Source: CAINVV01 sp037137375 (lineage in GTDB: Bacteria; Bacteroidota; Bacteroidia; Bacteroidales; Prolixibacteraceae). Taken from it: a stretch of 64,000 nt of DNA. The position numbers and the translations under genes are program-made. Each line of letters opens with the position of its first letter. Position 1 is the stretch's first letter. Under the pieces are notes generated by a model that was not told the origin of the DNA, made no database searches, and worked only from the letters and a program-made list of their open reading frames with translations. The stretch spans positions 124,001 through 188,000 of the forward strand of contig JBAXKJ010000003.1 in assembly GCA_037137375.1 (NCBI GenBank), read 5' to 3'. This document shows positions 52,349 through 59,860 of this stretch, in pieces.

Positions 52349-52984
52349 TTATTGCAGCTGATCCGATTCAAAGATGAAAATTCCCTTTTCTGCAAGCATC
52401 GCTGCTTCGACCATTTTCCGGGCAACTTTGTCCACATGTATTGCCTTGTATTTCGCAGGGATTAAGAAATCAATCGCCGTCATCATCCAGCTGGCGAACT
52501 TTTCTCCGGCGCGTTTTTCGACCCTTGGACCCAGAAGTAAGGAAGGTCTGAAAATCCCCAGTCGGGGAAATCCTAATAATTTAAGATCTTCTTCTACCTG
52601 ACCTTTGACTTTGTTGTAAAAAATAGTTGAAGAAGCACTTGCGCCCATGGAGCTGACCAGGTAAAAACCGGTCGCACCGGCGGCAAGGGCCATCTGGGCA
52701 AAGGAGATGACATAATCGTGATCGACCCTCACAAAGGCTGGTTTGCTACCTGCCTTGGCAATCGTTGTTCCCAATGTGCAAAAGGCATCATCTGCCTTGA
52801 AATCAAATGGTTGTTCGTTAAATTTTTCGAAATCAACTACATGCTGAACCAGTTTTGGATGGTCGGCGTCAATCTTCTTTCTTACCAGCAGGTGCACCTT
52901 GTCGTATTGTGGCGACTCCAGGAGCATTTTGTAAAGTGAAGAACCTATTAATCCGGAAGCCCCGGCAATTACAGCAGATTTCAT
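52349..52984 (-). CDS. NAD(P)-binding Rossmann oxidoreductase (HTATIP2/epimerase-like)
   Basis: From the ATG at 52984 the protein has 211 residues and starts with a Rossmann strand and loop, MKSAVIAGASGLIGSSLYK (GASGLIG, about 8-14). Further family text: VDADDAFCTLGTTIAKAGS-like DAFCTLGTTIAKAGS, HDYVISFAQMALAAGATGFYLVSSMGA (core FAQMALAAGATGFYLVSSMGA is the substrate helix and strand) and FYNKVKGQVEEDLKLL with the active-site-like Tyr/Lys. This fits the short-chain HTATIP2-like group often named nucleoside-diphosphate-sugar epimerase. Substrate unknown. Confidence 0.8.
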   Translation of the reverse strand: MKSAVIAGASGLIGSSLYKMLLESPQYDKVHLLVRKKIDADHPKLVQHVVDFEKFNEQPFDFKADDAFCTLGTTIAKAGSKPAFVRVDHDYVISFAQMALAAGATGFYLVSSMGASASSTIFYNKVKGQVEEDLKLLGFPRLGIFRPSLLLGPRVEKRAGEKFASWMMTAIDFLIPAKYKAIHVDKVARKMVEAAMLAEKGIFIFESDQLQ

Positions 52985-53016
52985 ACGTAATAATTTGTTT
53001 TTCATTTGCCGTATGG

Positions 53017-53067
53017 AATACCCAGATATTCATTCTCTGTAGGTAAGACAATTGTCTCATGGGTATT
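53017..53067. repeat. nested inverted repeats between two minus-strand genes
   Basis: Outer arms AATACCCA (53017-53024) and TGGGTATT (53060-53067) enclose a perfect 12-bp palindrome AGACAATTGTCT (53046-53057). There is no T-run, so it is not an evident terminator; an operator is possible. Confidence 0.35.
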
Positions 53068-53083
53068 TCATGGCTTCGAAAGG

Positions 53084-54445
53084 TTAAAATAAATAATTCA
53101 GTCCGATGTAGAGGCCCTTGCTTCCATCCTGTTCGTTAGCAGCCTTCCCATAATCAATGGAGATGACAAAATTCTGGTTCATGACAATCCGCACTCCAGC
53201 GCCATAAGTGGTATGCATCTTCTCGGCTCCGGGATTGAAATAATCGCTTCTGTTCTCTGTGAAGGAGGTCAGGGTAGTTGGGATAACTACCTTTTTTGTC
53301 ACCTGACCCAGGTCAACAAAGGTATTCAGTCCGAAATAAAATTTTTGGTTGATGAAATTTGCCCTGGCAAATTTCCATCTTAACTCAAAATTACCATAGA
53401 ATACGCCGTCTCCGTACACTCTGTTTCTGAGGGCTCCTCTCAGGTAACGTGAGCCGCCCAGACCATTGGTTGCATAGCCTGTCATGACGGTTGTTATCAT
53501 TTGCGACTGGTAATAAAATGGCACATGACCACCGATTGTTTGCTGCCAGCCGAGCCGGTAGGCGAAGGAAAGGTCATCCTTAATCAGGGTAAAATATTGC
53601 CTGTGAGTCAGCGAGAATCGGGAGAATCCGGATTCTGCCCCCAGAAATTTCGGGGCAGTGGTAAAGACGGCTTCCGTCCACATGCCCTTCATTGGATTTA
53701 CCGTGACGTTCCGGGTATCATAGACGATACCTGCTTTTAACTCAGGAACAAAACCGCCATTGGCTTCCCCGGATGGGAGAATACCCCACTGGATATATTT
53801 TTCGTACAATCCTGGCTGGGCGGCAACAGTTGGCAACATTTCTGAAGCACTCTTGTTTTTGTTTAATTTGTCAATATCGACCGAAGAAATATTAAAATTA
53901 TGGAGATTTAGTCCGGCGACCCATTTAAAATGAGAATCTCCAATGTTGTGTTGCAGGTCAATTTTGAACCGAAAAAGTTTCTGCTGAAACTTATAAAACA
54001 TCCTGGATTTATAGCCACTTCCAACATATTGATCATCATTCCAGGTCTTCTTCAGAACGGACTCATACCCGTTGAAACCGTAGAAATCATTGGCCTGATC
54101 GGTCAGGTACGTCATATCCAGGGCGAAGTCGAAGTTCTTAAGTAACTGATCCGAAGTGTAATAGAATCGGTTCACTCCACTACCTTTTGTGAATCGTGAA
54201 ACCTCGAAATAGAGGGAATGATTGAACTTTGGAAACCGTTTGCCATCGCCAAAATTGTAAAAATTAACCAGGGCACCGTATTGCAAGCCAAGGTCTGTGT
54301 CGAAACTAACGGCAGGAAGCGCTCCGAAATTCCAGCCGGTCTTGATGGAATCAGCTTTTGCTTTGGAAGATTTATCTGCCGCCTGAACTTGCAGGCTTCC
54401 CAGGGAAAGAAGAAAAATTACAACGATTAATCTCTGTAGTTTCAT
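53084..54445 (-). CDS. Omp85/BamA-like surface-antigen outer-membrane protein
   Basis: The 453 residues have a signal peptide (LIVVIFLLSLGSLQVQA) and then a barrel of the bacterial surface antigen (D15/TamA) type without recognisable POTRA repeats. Typical text includes GWNFGALPAVSFDTDLGLQYGALV (core ALPAVSFDTDLGLQYGALV, about 42-60), GIVYDTRNVTVNPMKGMW (about 238-255), the LGGSRYLRGALRNRVYGDG segment near the conserved RG motif (about 325-343), and the C-terminal GAGVRIVMNQNFVISIDYGKA with final strand. It could assemble or translocate proteins or act as a simple porin; this cannot be settled here. Confidence 0.82.
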   Translation of the reverse strand: MKLQRLIVVIFLLSLGSLQVQAADKSSKAKADSIKTGWNFGALPAVSFDTDLGLQYGALVNFYNFGDGKRFPKFNHSLYFEVSRFTKGSGVNRFYYTSDQLLKNFDFALDMTYLTDQANDFYGFNGYESVLKKTWNDDQYVGSGYKSRMFYKFQQKLFRFKIDLQHNIGDSHFKWVAGLNLHNFNISSVDIDKLNKNKSASEMLPTVAAQPGLYEKYIQWGILPSGEANGGFVPELKAGIVYDTRNVTVNPMKGMWTEAVFTTAPKFLGAESGFSRFSLTHRQYFTLIKDDLSFAYRLGWQQTIGGHVPFYYQSQMITTVMTGYATNGLGGSRYLRGALRNRVYGDGVFYGNFELRWKFARANFINQKFYFGLNTFVDLGQVTKKVVIPTTLTSFTENRSDYFNPGAEKMHTTYGAGVRIVMNQNFVISIDYGKAANEQDGSKGLYIGLNYLF

Positions 54446-54564
54446 AGGTAGAATGGTTACTTAGTTTAATTCAATACGAATATCAGATAAATTTTTCAAT
54501 TATCTTCAACCCTTTCTTTTTAACATCGTATAAGACAGTAATTTTTATATCTAAAAACATTACC

Positions 54565-55422
54565 ATGAAGTTCATAGGAGCACATGTAAGTGCCGGCGGC
54601 GGAGTCGAAAATGCTCCTCTTAATGCCAAAGAAATCGGAGCGAACGCCTTTGCCCTCTTTACTAAAAACCAACGTCAGTGGAATTCGCCACCGCTAACCC
54701 CGAAGAGTATTGAGGCATTTAAAGCCAATTGTGCAAAATTCGGATTCCTTGCGGAGATGATTCTCCCGCACGACAGCTACCTTATTAACCTGGGTCATCC
54801 TGAAGCTGAGCCATTGGCCAAATCGAGGGAAGCCTTTCTGGATGAGATGCAGCGGTGCGAGCAACTCGGGCTGAAACTTCTGAATTTTCATCCTGGCAGC
54901 CATCTGCAGAAGATCGAAATATCAGCTTGCCTGACTAATATTGCCGAATCGATCAATTTTGTTCTTGAAAGGACTAAAGGAGTGACGGCAGTCTTGGAAA
55001 ATACTGCCGGACAGGGGTCGAATCTGGGTCACATTTTCGAACAGATTGCGGAAATTATTTCGCAGGTCGAGGACAAATCCCGCGTTGGGGTTTGTATCGA
55101 TACCTGTCATACTTTTACGGCAGGTTATGACCTGCGGGTGAAAGAGGAGTATGAACGAACATGGGCGAAGTTCGGAGACATCATAGGTTTCGATTACCTG
55201 AAGGGAATTCACCTCAATGATTCCAAGAAAGAACTGGGTTCGAGGGTCGACCGTCATGATAATGTGGGCAAAGGGCTGATCGGAATCGAACTCTTTAAAA
55301 TGGTAATGAAGGATGACCGGTTAAATAATATTCCGATCATCCTTGAAACACCGGACGAAACGCTTTGGGCGGAGGAAATCAGTCTACTGAGAAAATTTGA
55401 AGTTGAGAATATGGGAAAATGA
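54565..55422 (+). CDS. nfo: deoxyribonuclease IV (AP endonuclease)
   Basis: Endonuclease IV nicks DNA at abasic sites during base-excision repair and uses three Zn2+ ions in a TIM barrel. The 285 residues include the metal-binding GAHVSAGGGVENAP (4-17, His7), LPHDSYLINLGHP (about 67-79), LNFHPGSHL (about 106-114), VCIDTCHTFTAGYDL (about 178-192) and HLNDSKKELGSRVDRHDNVGKG (core LGSRVDRHDNVGKG, about 224-237). Its stop lies 5 bp from the convergent sialate esterase stop, with no room for a terminator. Confidence 0.97.
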   Translation: MKFIGAHVSAGGGVENAPLNAKEIGANAFALFTKNQRQWNSPPLTPKSIEAFKANCAKFGFLAEMILPHDSYLINLGHPEAEPLAKSREAFLDEMQRCEQLGLKLLNFHPGSHLQKIEISACLTNIAESINFVLERTKGVTAVLENTAGQGSNLGHIFEQIAEIISQVEDKSRVGVCIDTCHTFTAGYDLRVKEEYERTWAKFGDIIGFDYLKGIHLNDSKKELGSRVDRHDNVGKGLIGIELFKMVMKDDRLNNIPIILETPDETLWAEEISLLRKFEVENMGK

Positions 55423-55427
55423 GAATA

Positions 55428-56891
55428 TTATTTCTCCGTGATTCCCTTCCACTTATCCGTCCGGAAAGGATCGGCCGGCAGTCCTTCGCTATTATATAGA
55501 TTCAAGTCGTCCGGATTGTTGGCCCAGCCATAACGCACGGCAACAGGAGCATCCACTTCAGCTGAGTACACTTGAATCGTATTAGGACCTGTAACCGTGG
55601 CCTTGGCCCAATGAAACTTGTGGTCGTTTCCGGCTACGGTAAAACCTTTCACATAGCTGTATTTGTCCTTAACTTTAAATCCATTGGCGACGTGGCTAAA
55701 GGTTAAATCTACTTTACTGCCGTTGATTTTCATCTCACTGTAAACTGGTCCCAAGTTCTCGACATTCTGGTGGTAAGCAATCTTTAAGGCTGAAAGTGCG
55801 AGCCTTTTGCCAACAGTCTGCTTATCTTTTGGATGGATATCCAGCGCTTCACCGACGTCAATAGCTGAAGCCATTCCTGTATTAGGAAGCGAAAGTGTCA
55901 TCGTTTGTGCTTCACGCAGCTCAGCCCAGTTGCTTTCAGCCGGTAGGCTGTCTGCTTTCATGAAATTGGCAAGTTGAACGAAGAGAAAGGGGAAGTCTCC
56001 CTGGTTCCAAAGCGTTCTCCAGTCTTTAATCATATCAGGAAAGACCCTGCGATACTGAAATGCCCTTCCGGCGTTGCCTTCTCCCTGATACCAGATCGCA
56101 CCCTTGATGCCATAATGAACCAACGGATGGATCATACCATTATAAAGTAGGGTAGGATAGGAGTTGGGTCCGAGCTTTTTCTCGTTCTTTTGGTTATAAT
56201 CCGCAATATTTACTGTTTTTAATTCCTCGAGTTTTGGGGCAAAATCCGGATTTTTGGCGATGGTTTCCGGACTGGTCCAGGTCTCGGCCACCGTGCCTCC
56301 CCATGAAGTATGGATCAGACCGATCGGGACTTTCAGCTTTTGGTACAATGCCCTTCCAAAGAAATAGGCTACCGCGGAAAAATTGGGGGTCGAAACGGGG
56401 GAACACTGCCACCATTCCCCTTCATCCAGGTTTTCCTGTGGTTTTTCGGTCATCCGTCTCTTTACGGTGAACAACCTGATTTCAGGATAATCTGAGGCGG
56501 CTATTTCGGCTTGTGAATTGTTCGCTGTGGAGAGTTTGAACTCCATATTCGACTGACCTGAGCAGATCCAGACCTCGCCAATCAGAATATTTTCGATGGT
56601 GCGCAGGTTCTTTCCCTTTACGACCATGTCGTAGGGCCCGCCGTAATTCATGGCAGGAAGGGTGAGTTTCCACTTTCCATCTTTGCCTGTTTTGGTCGTA
56701 ACAGTCTTCTTGTTAAAGGTAACGCTGACTTTTTCGCCGGGAGAGGCCCATCCCCAGACGGGAATAGGAATTCCTTGTTGTAAGACCATGTTGCAATTGA
56801 AGAAGGGAGGCAGGGTGACCTGTGCTGTCGCGAAGGAGCTGACGAACATCAGAGCTACCAGGATGTACCGGATTTTGAAAGAGATTTTCAT
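55428..56891 (-). CDS. secreted sialate O-acetylesterase
   Basis: A SASA-family esterase of 487 residues that removes O-acetyl groups from sialic acids or related sugars. A signal peptide (YILVALMFVSSFATAQ) is followed by an Ig-like region (about 25-100) and the SGNH-type hydrolase: ICSGQSNMEFKL with nucleophile Ser114 (109-120), GLIHTSWGGTVAETW (about 196-210), YQGEGNAGR (about 276-284) and DIHPKDKQTVGKRLA with the catalytic His (about 361-375). It is isolated from any sialic-acid operon here. Confidence 0.93.
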   Translation of the reverse strand: MKISFKIRYILVALMFVSSFATAQVTLPPFFNCNMVLQQGIPIPVWGWASPGEKVSVTFNKKTVTTKTGKDGKWKLTLPAMNYGGPYDMVVKGKNLRTIENILIGEVWICSGQSNMEFKLSTANNSQAEIAASDYPEIRLFTVKRRMTEKPQENLDEGEWWQCSPVSTPNFSAVAYFFGRALYQKLKVPIGLIHTSWGGTVAETWTSPETIAKNPDFAPKLEELKTVNIADYNQKNEKKLGPNSYPTLLYNGMIHPLVHYGIKGAIWYQGEGNAGRAFQYRRVFPDMIKDWRTLWNQGDFPFLFVQLANFMKADSLPAESNWAELREAQTMTLSLPNTGMASAIDVGEALDIHPKDKQTVGKRLALSALKIAYHQNVENLGPVYSEMKINGSKVDLTFSHVANGFKVKDKYSYVKGFTVAGNDHKFHWAKATVTGPNTIQVYSAEVDAPVAVRYGWANNPDDLNLYNSEGLPADPFRTDKWKGITEK

Positions 56892-57025
56892 AGTTTATTT
56901 AGTTTGAAATGTTTGCGTTTTGTAAGTTCTGACGACGAAAATAACCATAATATTTAAAACTCATAAACTTCCGGGATATTCTTCTGACACAAATTGTTTT
57001 ACTTTGTGGAATAAAACTTATCATC

Positions 57026-57787
57026 ATGCGGCCATTTGTATTGGAAGAGACTAATTGGAAAGCGGTTAAAGGTGGAATCCCTGAAATAGCCATTCTACCC
57101 TGGGGTGCCACGGAAGCGCATAATTATCATTTACCTTATGGAACGGATAATTATTTGGCTTGCGGAGTCGCCAATGAAAGTGCCAGGCTTGCGGCTGAGA
57201 GGGGGGCAAATGTGATGGTCCTTCCGGTCATTCCGTTCGGTGTGAATACCGGACAGCCGGATATCACCCTGGATATGAACCTGAATCCGAGCACACAGTT
57301 GATGATATTGAAAGACTTGCTGACAGTCTTAAACCGTCAGGGAATCAAGAAATTTGTGATCATGAATTCCCATGGAGGGAATGATTTCAAGCAGCATATC
57401 AGGGAATTGAATCTTTTATTTCCAGAGATGCTGATTACCCAGTGCAACTATTTTAAGATACCCGGAGCTGAAAAATTCTTTGAGGATCTGGGGGAACACG
57501 CGGGTGAACTGGAGACCAGCCTGATGCTACATCTGTTCCCAGAGTTAGTTATGCCACTTGAAACTGCCGGCAAAGGACATGCAAAAAAATTCAGGGTCCA
57601 GGCACTGAATCAGGGTTGGGCCTGGGCTGAAAGGAAGTGGAGCCAGGTGACGGAAGATACTGGCATTGGCGATCCTGGTAAGGCAACGGCAGAGAAAGGT
57701 AAGGCCTTCTTCGAATACCTGACGGTAAAAATCGCTGATTTTTTAGTAGAGCTGAAACAGGCCGACCTTAGGGATCTTTACATATAA
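57026..57787 (+). CDS. creatininase-family amidohydrolase
   Basis: A metal-dependent amidohydrolase of 253 residues. The two-metal site residues are visible: LPWGATEAHNYHLPYGTDNYL (core GATEAHNYHLPYGTD; Glu30, His35, Asp41), the NSHGGND motif (114-120) and the GEHAGELETS block (156-165, Glu161). Family members act on creatinine, formylated pathway intermediates of riboflavin/F420, or mycofactocin precursors; the substrate here cannot be told. It starts 134 bp from the divergent esterase gene. No partner gene is present. Confidence 0.9.
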   Translation: MRPFVLEETNWKAVKGGIPEIAILPWGATEAHNYHLPYGTDNYLACGVANESARLAAERGANVMVLPVIPFGVNTGQPDITLDMNLNPSTQLMILKDLLTVLNRQGIKKFVIMNSHGGNDFKQHIRELNLLFPEMLITQCNYFKIPGAEKFFEDLGEHAGELETSLMLHLFPELVMPLETAGKGHAKKFRVQALNQGWAWAERKWSQVTEDTGIGDPGKATAEKGKAFFEYLTVKIADFLVELKQADLRDLYI

Positions 57788-57813
57788 AATTGATCAAACC
57801 CTATAAAAGCACA

Positions 57814-57846
57814 AACGGGAACAAATCTTTTGAATTTGTCCCCGTT
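57814..57846 (-). terminator. terminator-like hairpin at the 3' end of the candidate RNA
   Basis: Stem 57814-57826 with 57834-57846 (13 positions, one mismatch, 7-nt loop); on the minus strand the stem is followed by GTGCTTTTATA, a moderate T-tract. On the plus strand no T-tract follows, so it points away from the creatininase gene. Confidence 0.6.
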
Positions 57847-58136
57847 CTACTTCGACAAGCGAACTTGTCTCAGCGCCAGGCTACGGTTATTATGGCTGGT
57901 CATTCGGCTTCCACGCTGCTTGCGCTTTGTCTCTTGCCTTTCCGACCCTAAACCTTCCATTACTGCCTGTTACAGCGGCAATTTCCGGCTCTCCTTTCAG
58001 CACCTCTCTGGTTGCCTTGCGGCATCCGGTGTGATACTTTCCGGGAGGGAGTTGCTTAAAGTCCGCTGAACCGTCTCATCTTGCGATGTCGTGTTTTCCC
58101 GGGTACTTTCACTGCCTTGCGGCTGCGATTTCCATT

Positions 58137-58205
58137 GACAGCTTCCTTCAGTTTGCACTGCTTTCCGCTCTCAGAAAGCTTCCTACGGTTTGCACCGCTT
58201 TCCAC
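58137..58205 (-). repeat. tandem 32-nt units within the candidate RNA
   Basis: Two copies (58174-58205 and 58137-58168, 5-nt spacer) differ at five positions. Two of these change both sides of the same base pair: the hairpins are CGGT-GCAA-ACCG and CAGT-GCAA-ACTG. Confidence 0.75.
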
Positions 58206-58670
58206 TCTCACCTTAAACTTCACTACCTGAAGAACGCTCAGCTTCTGTTTCATGCCGGCCGTCCGATGCGCCTCCGGAACTTTCATCCCGAACTTGCTTC
58301 TGCGGCTCCCACCTTCCCGATCCGCTTTTAACGACGTTTCCTTCCGGCTTCCTTTCCCGTCGGCCTTGCGGCTTCCGTTCCGGGATCTCCTCTTTGATTC
58401 CTTGCGGACTCTCTGAAGGAGGGGGATCTTCAACATTGAAAAGAACACTCAGCACTTTTTGGTTGAGCGGGCTACTTCGGATTGCTCCTTGTTGACCCAA
58501 ACTCCGACCCATCTGTGATGCAGATCTTGCGATCCGTACGATTTGGCTTCAAACTCATTTAAGAACTTTTGGCCGCTTCCACCATTTTTGGGTGACCCTT
58601 TATGGCTGACCTGATGAATCAAATGTAATGCAACTGATGCTATCGATGCAACTTTTTTGATGCTTTTATA

Positions 58671-58701
58671 CAAACCTTGTTTCAACCGGAGTTATTAACA
58701 A
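58671..58701 (-). promoter_or_regulatory. promoter of the candidate RNA
   Basis: On the minus strand TTG (58701-58699) and AAGGTTTG (58678-58671; one mismatch to TAnnTTTG) are separated by 20 bp. Transcription would start near 58664, at the end of the terminal inverted repeat. Confidence 0.5.
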
Positions 58702-58712
58702 TTGTTCATAAC
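58691..58712. promoter_or_regulatory. 22-bp palindrome overlapping the -33 box
   Basis: A 22-bp inverted repeat with one mismatched pair, with centre AACAATTGTT and outer arms GTTAT and ATAAC. It covers the -33 TTG of the candidate RNA promoter, so it could be the operator of a repressor. Confidence 0.5.
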
Positions 58713-58853
58713 TTTACGGCTGTAAGTAATAGATAATCAGGATGTTAAAAAATCCTATTGAATATAATCATACGAACATTTTAATAATTGCCTGATTACC
58801 ACAAAAAAAGCGCAAATTTTTTTTAAAAAAAATGTTAGTTCGATCGCATGAAT

Positions 58854-58861
58854 TATCTTTG
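58854..58861 (+). promoter_or_regulatory. -7 element of the lipid kinase gene
   Basis: TATCTTTG matches TAnnTTTG, 33 bp before the ATG at 58895; the -33 box is unclear. The remaining sequence between 58713 and 58853 is A/T-rich and shows nothing else. Confidence 0.45.
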
Positions 58862-58894
58862 TCGCACCTCAGAGGCAATTTTTAAGATGCAAAA

Positions 58895-59824
58895 ATGGAT
58901 CTGAAATTTTTCTGCAGGCTAAAGAAAATGGGTAAGACTGTCTCGAAAAAAGCTAAGAAGTTAAAGTATCTTTTCATACTGAATCCTGTCGCAGGTGTCG
59001 GAGCAAGAAGAGATTTCCTTGTGATGATAGAAAAGGCATGCAAGGACAAGCGCGTCCCTTTTAAGATCCTTTTTACCCGTTGTGCCGGAGATGCCAAAAA
59101 AATCATTGAGAAAAAATTTGACAAGTTCGACGTATTCGTTGCAGTGGGTGGAGATGGAACGATGAATGAGGTGGGCTCCGCATTGGCTGGCACAAGCGGG
59201 ATCATGGGATTGATTCCAGCCGGATCCGGCAATGCCCTGGGTCGTGAACTGGGACTCTCCATGAAGCCCGAAGAGGCAGTAAAACAGTTGCTGAATGGTC
59301 ATCCGATAAAGATTGACACCGGATTGGCAAACGGTCACCGGTTCATGAACCTCTGCGGAATGGGATTCGATGACCACATTGCCCGTTGTTTTAACAAATC
59401 AACCAGCCGGGGACCGGTTCCCTATTTTAAGGCTACGATGAAAGAATTTTTCGGATACAAACCGGGTGAATATGAAGTGGAGGCCGATGGGGTCGTCAAG
59501 AAACATACAGCGTTTGTCATCGCGGTGACGAATACATCCCAATATGGGAATAATGCTTTTATTGCCCCTAAGGCTAATGTCACAGATGGGATTCTGGATT
59601 TCAGCGCGTTAAAACCATTCGGATTTTTTGGAGCAATTGGACTGGGCTTCAGGCTCTTCAATAAGACTATTCACCAGTCTAAGTTGAGTACTTATTTTAA
59701 GACTCAGAAGGTCACTATCAGAGGCGAAAACCTGAATTTTCACATTGACGGAGAGCCCGTCAACAATAGTGATACGTTGGAAATTACCATCGATCCGCTC
59801 TCGTTAAATATTATAGTACCCTGA
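58895..59824 (+). CDS. diacylglycerol kinase-like lipid kinase (YegS/BmrU family)
   Basis: A lipid or sphingoid kinase of 309 residues using ATP. The N-terminal domain has ILNPVAGVG (28-36), the nucleotide-binding GGDGTMNEV (85-93) and IPAGSGNALGRELG (107-120); the C-terminal beta-sandwich contains GFDDHIARCF and the LNFHIDGEPV block. The substrate may be diacylglycerol, phosphatidylglycerol or a sphingolipid; many Bacteroidota make sphingolipids, but that is inference. The start at 58895 gives a basic N-terminus; an internal Met at 58928 is an alternative. Confidence 0.9.
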   Translation: MDLKFFCRLKKMGKTVSKKAKKLKYLFILNPVAGVGARRDFLVMIEKACKDKRVPFKILFTRCAGDAKKIIEKKFDKFDVFVAVGGDGTMNEVGSALAGTSGIMGLIPAGSGNALGRELGLSMKPEEAVKQLLNGHPIKIDTGLANGHRFMNLCGMGFDDHIARCFNKSTSRGPVPYFKATMKEFFGYKPGEYEVEADGVVKKHTAFVIAVTNTSQYGNNAFIAPKANVTDGILDFSALKPFGFFGAIGLGFRLFNKTIHQSKLSTYFKTQKVTIRGENLNFHIDGEPVNNSDTLEITIDPLSLNIIVP

Positions 59825-59860
59825 AAATTGAATCAGATTAGATTCCGGGAACTTTTTCCG

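Larger units (their letters stand above)
57802..58670 (-). ncRNA. candidate long structured non-coding RNA / small element with terminal inverted repeats
   Basis: This segment of 869 bp has no convincing protein. Read on the minus strand it is purine-rich and contains seven stems closed by GCAA tetraloops (58523-58534, 58396-58411, 58363-58372, 58186-58197, 58149-58160, 58114-58123, 58013-58024) and a 6-bp stem closed by UUCG (57854-57869). On the plus strand the same loops would be UUGC and CGAA, so the minus strand is the likely RNA. Its ends are 10-bp inverted repeats, TATAAAAGCA (57802-57811) and TGCTTTTATA (58661-58670), with CAAACC just outside both. A promoter precedes it and a terminator hairpin ends it. 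I do not recognise the family. Confidence 0.6.

Noticed and set aside
58056..58448. Very basic minus-strand frame of 130 codons in the same region
   Set aside because: Composition (Arg, Lys, Ser, Gly) follows from purine-rich RNA sequence, the start is GTG without support, and it covers several tetraloop stems.
57802..58670. Group II intron, RNase P RNA or tmRNA
   Set aside because: I see no intron-type 5' end or domain V, no reverse transcriptase, no GAGGAAAGTCC-like RNase P core and no tRNA-like end with tag frame.
58449..58685. Minus-strand frame of 78 codons at the start of the candidate RNA
   Set aside because: Its only start is a TTG located upstream of the predicted promoter -7 box, there is no internal ATG, and the sequence inside it forms a GCAA hairpin; a coding role is less likely than RNA, though not excluded.
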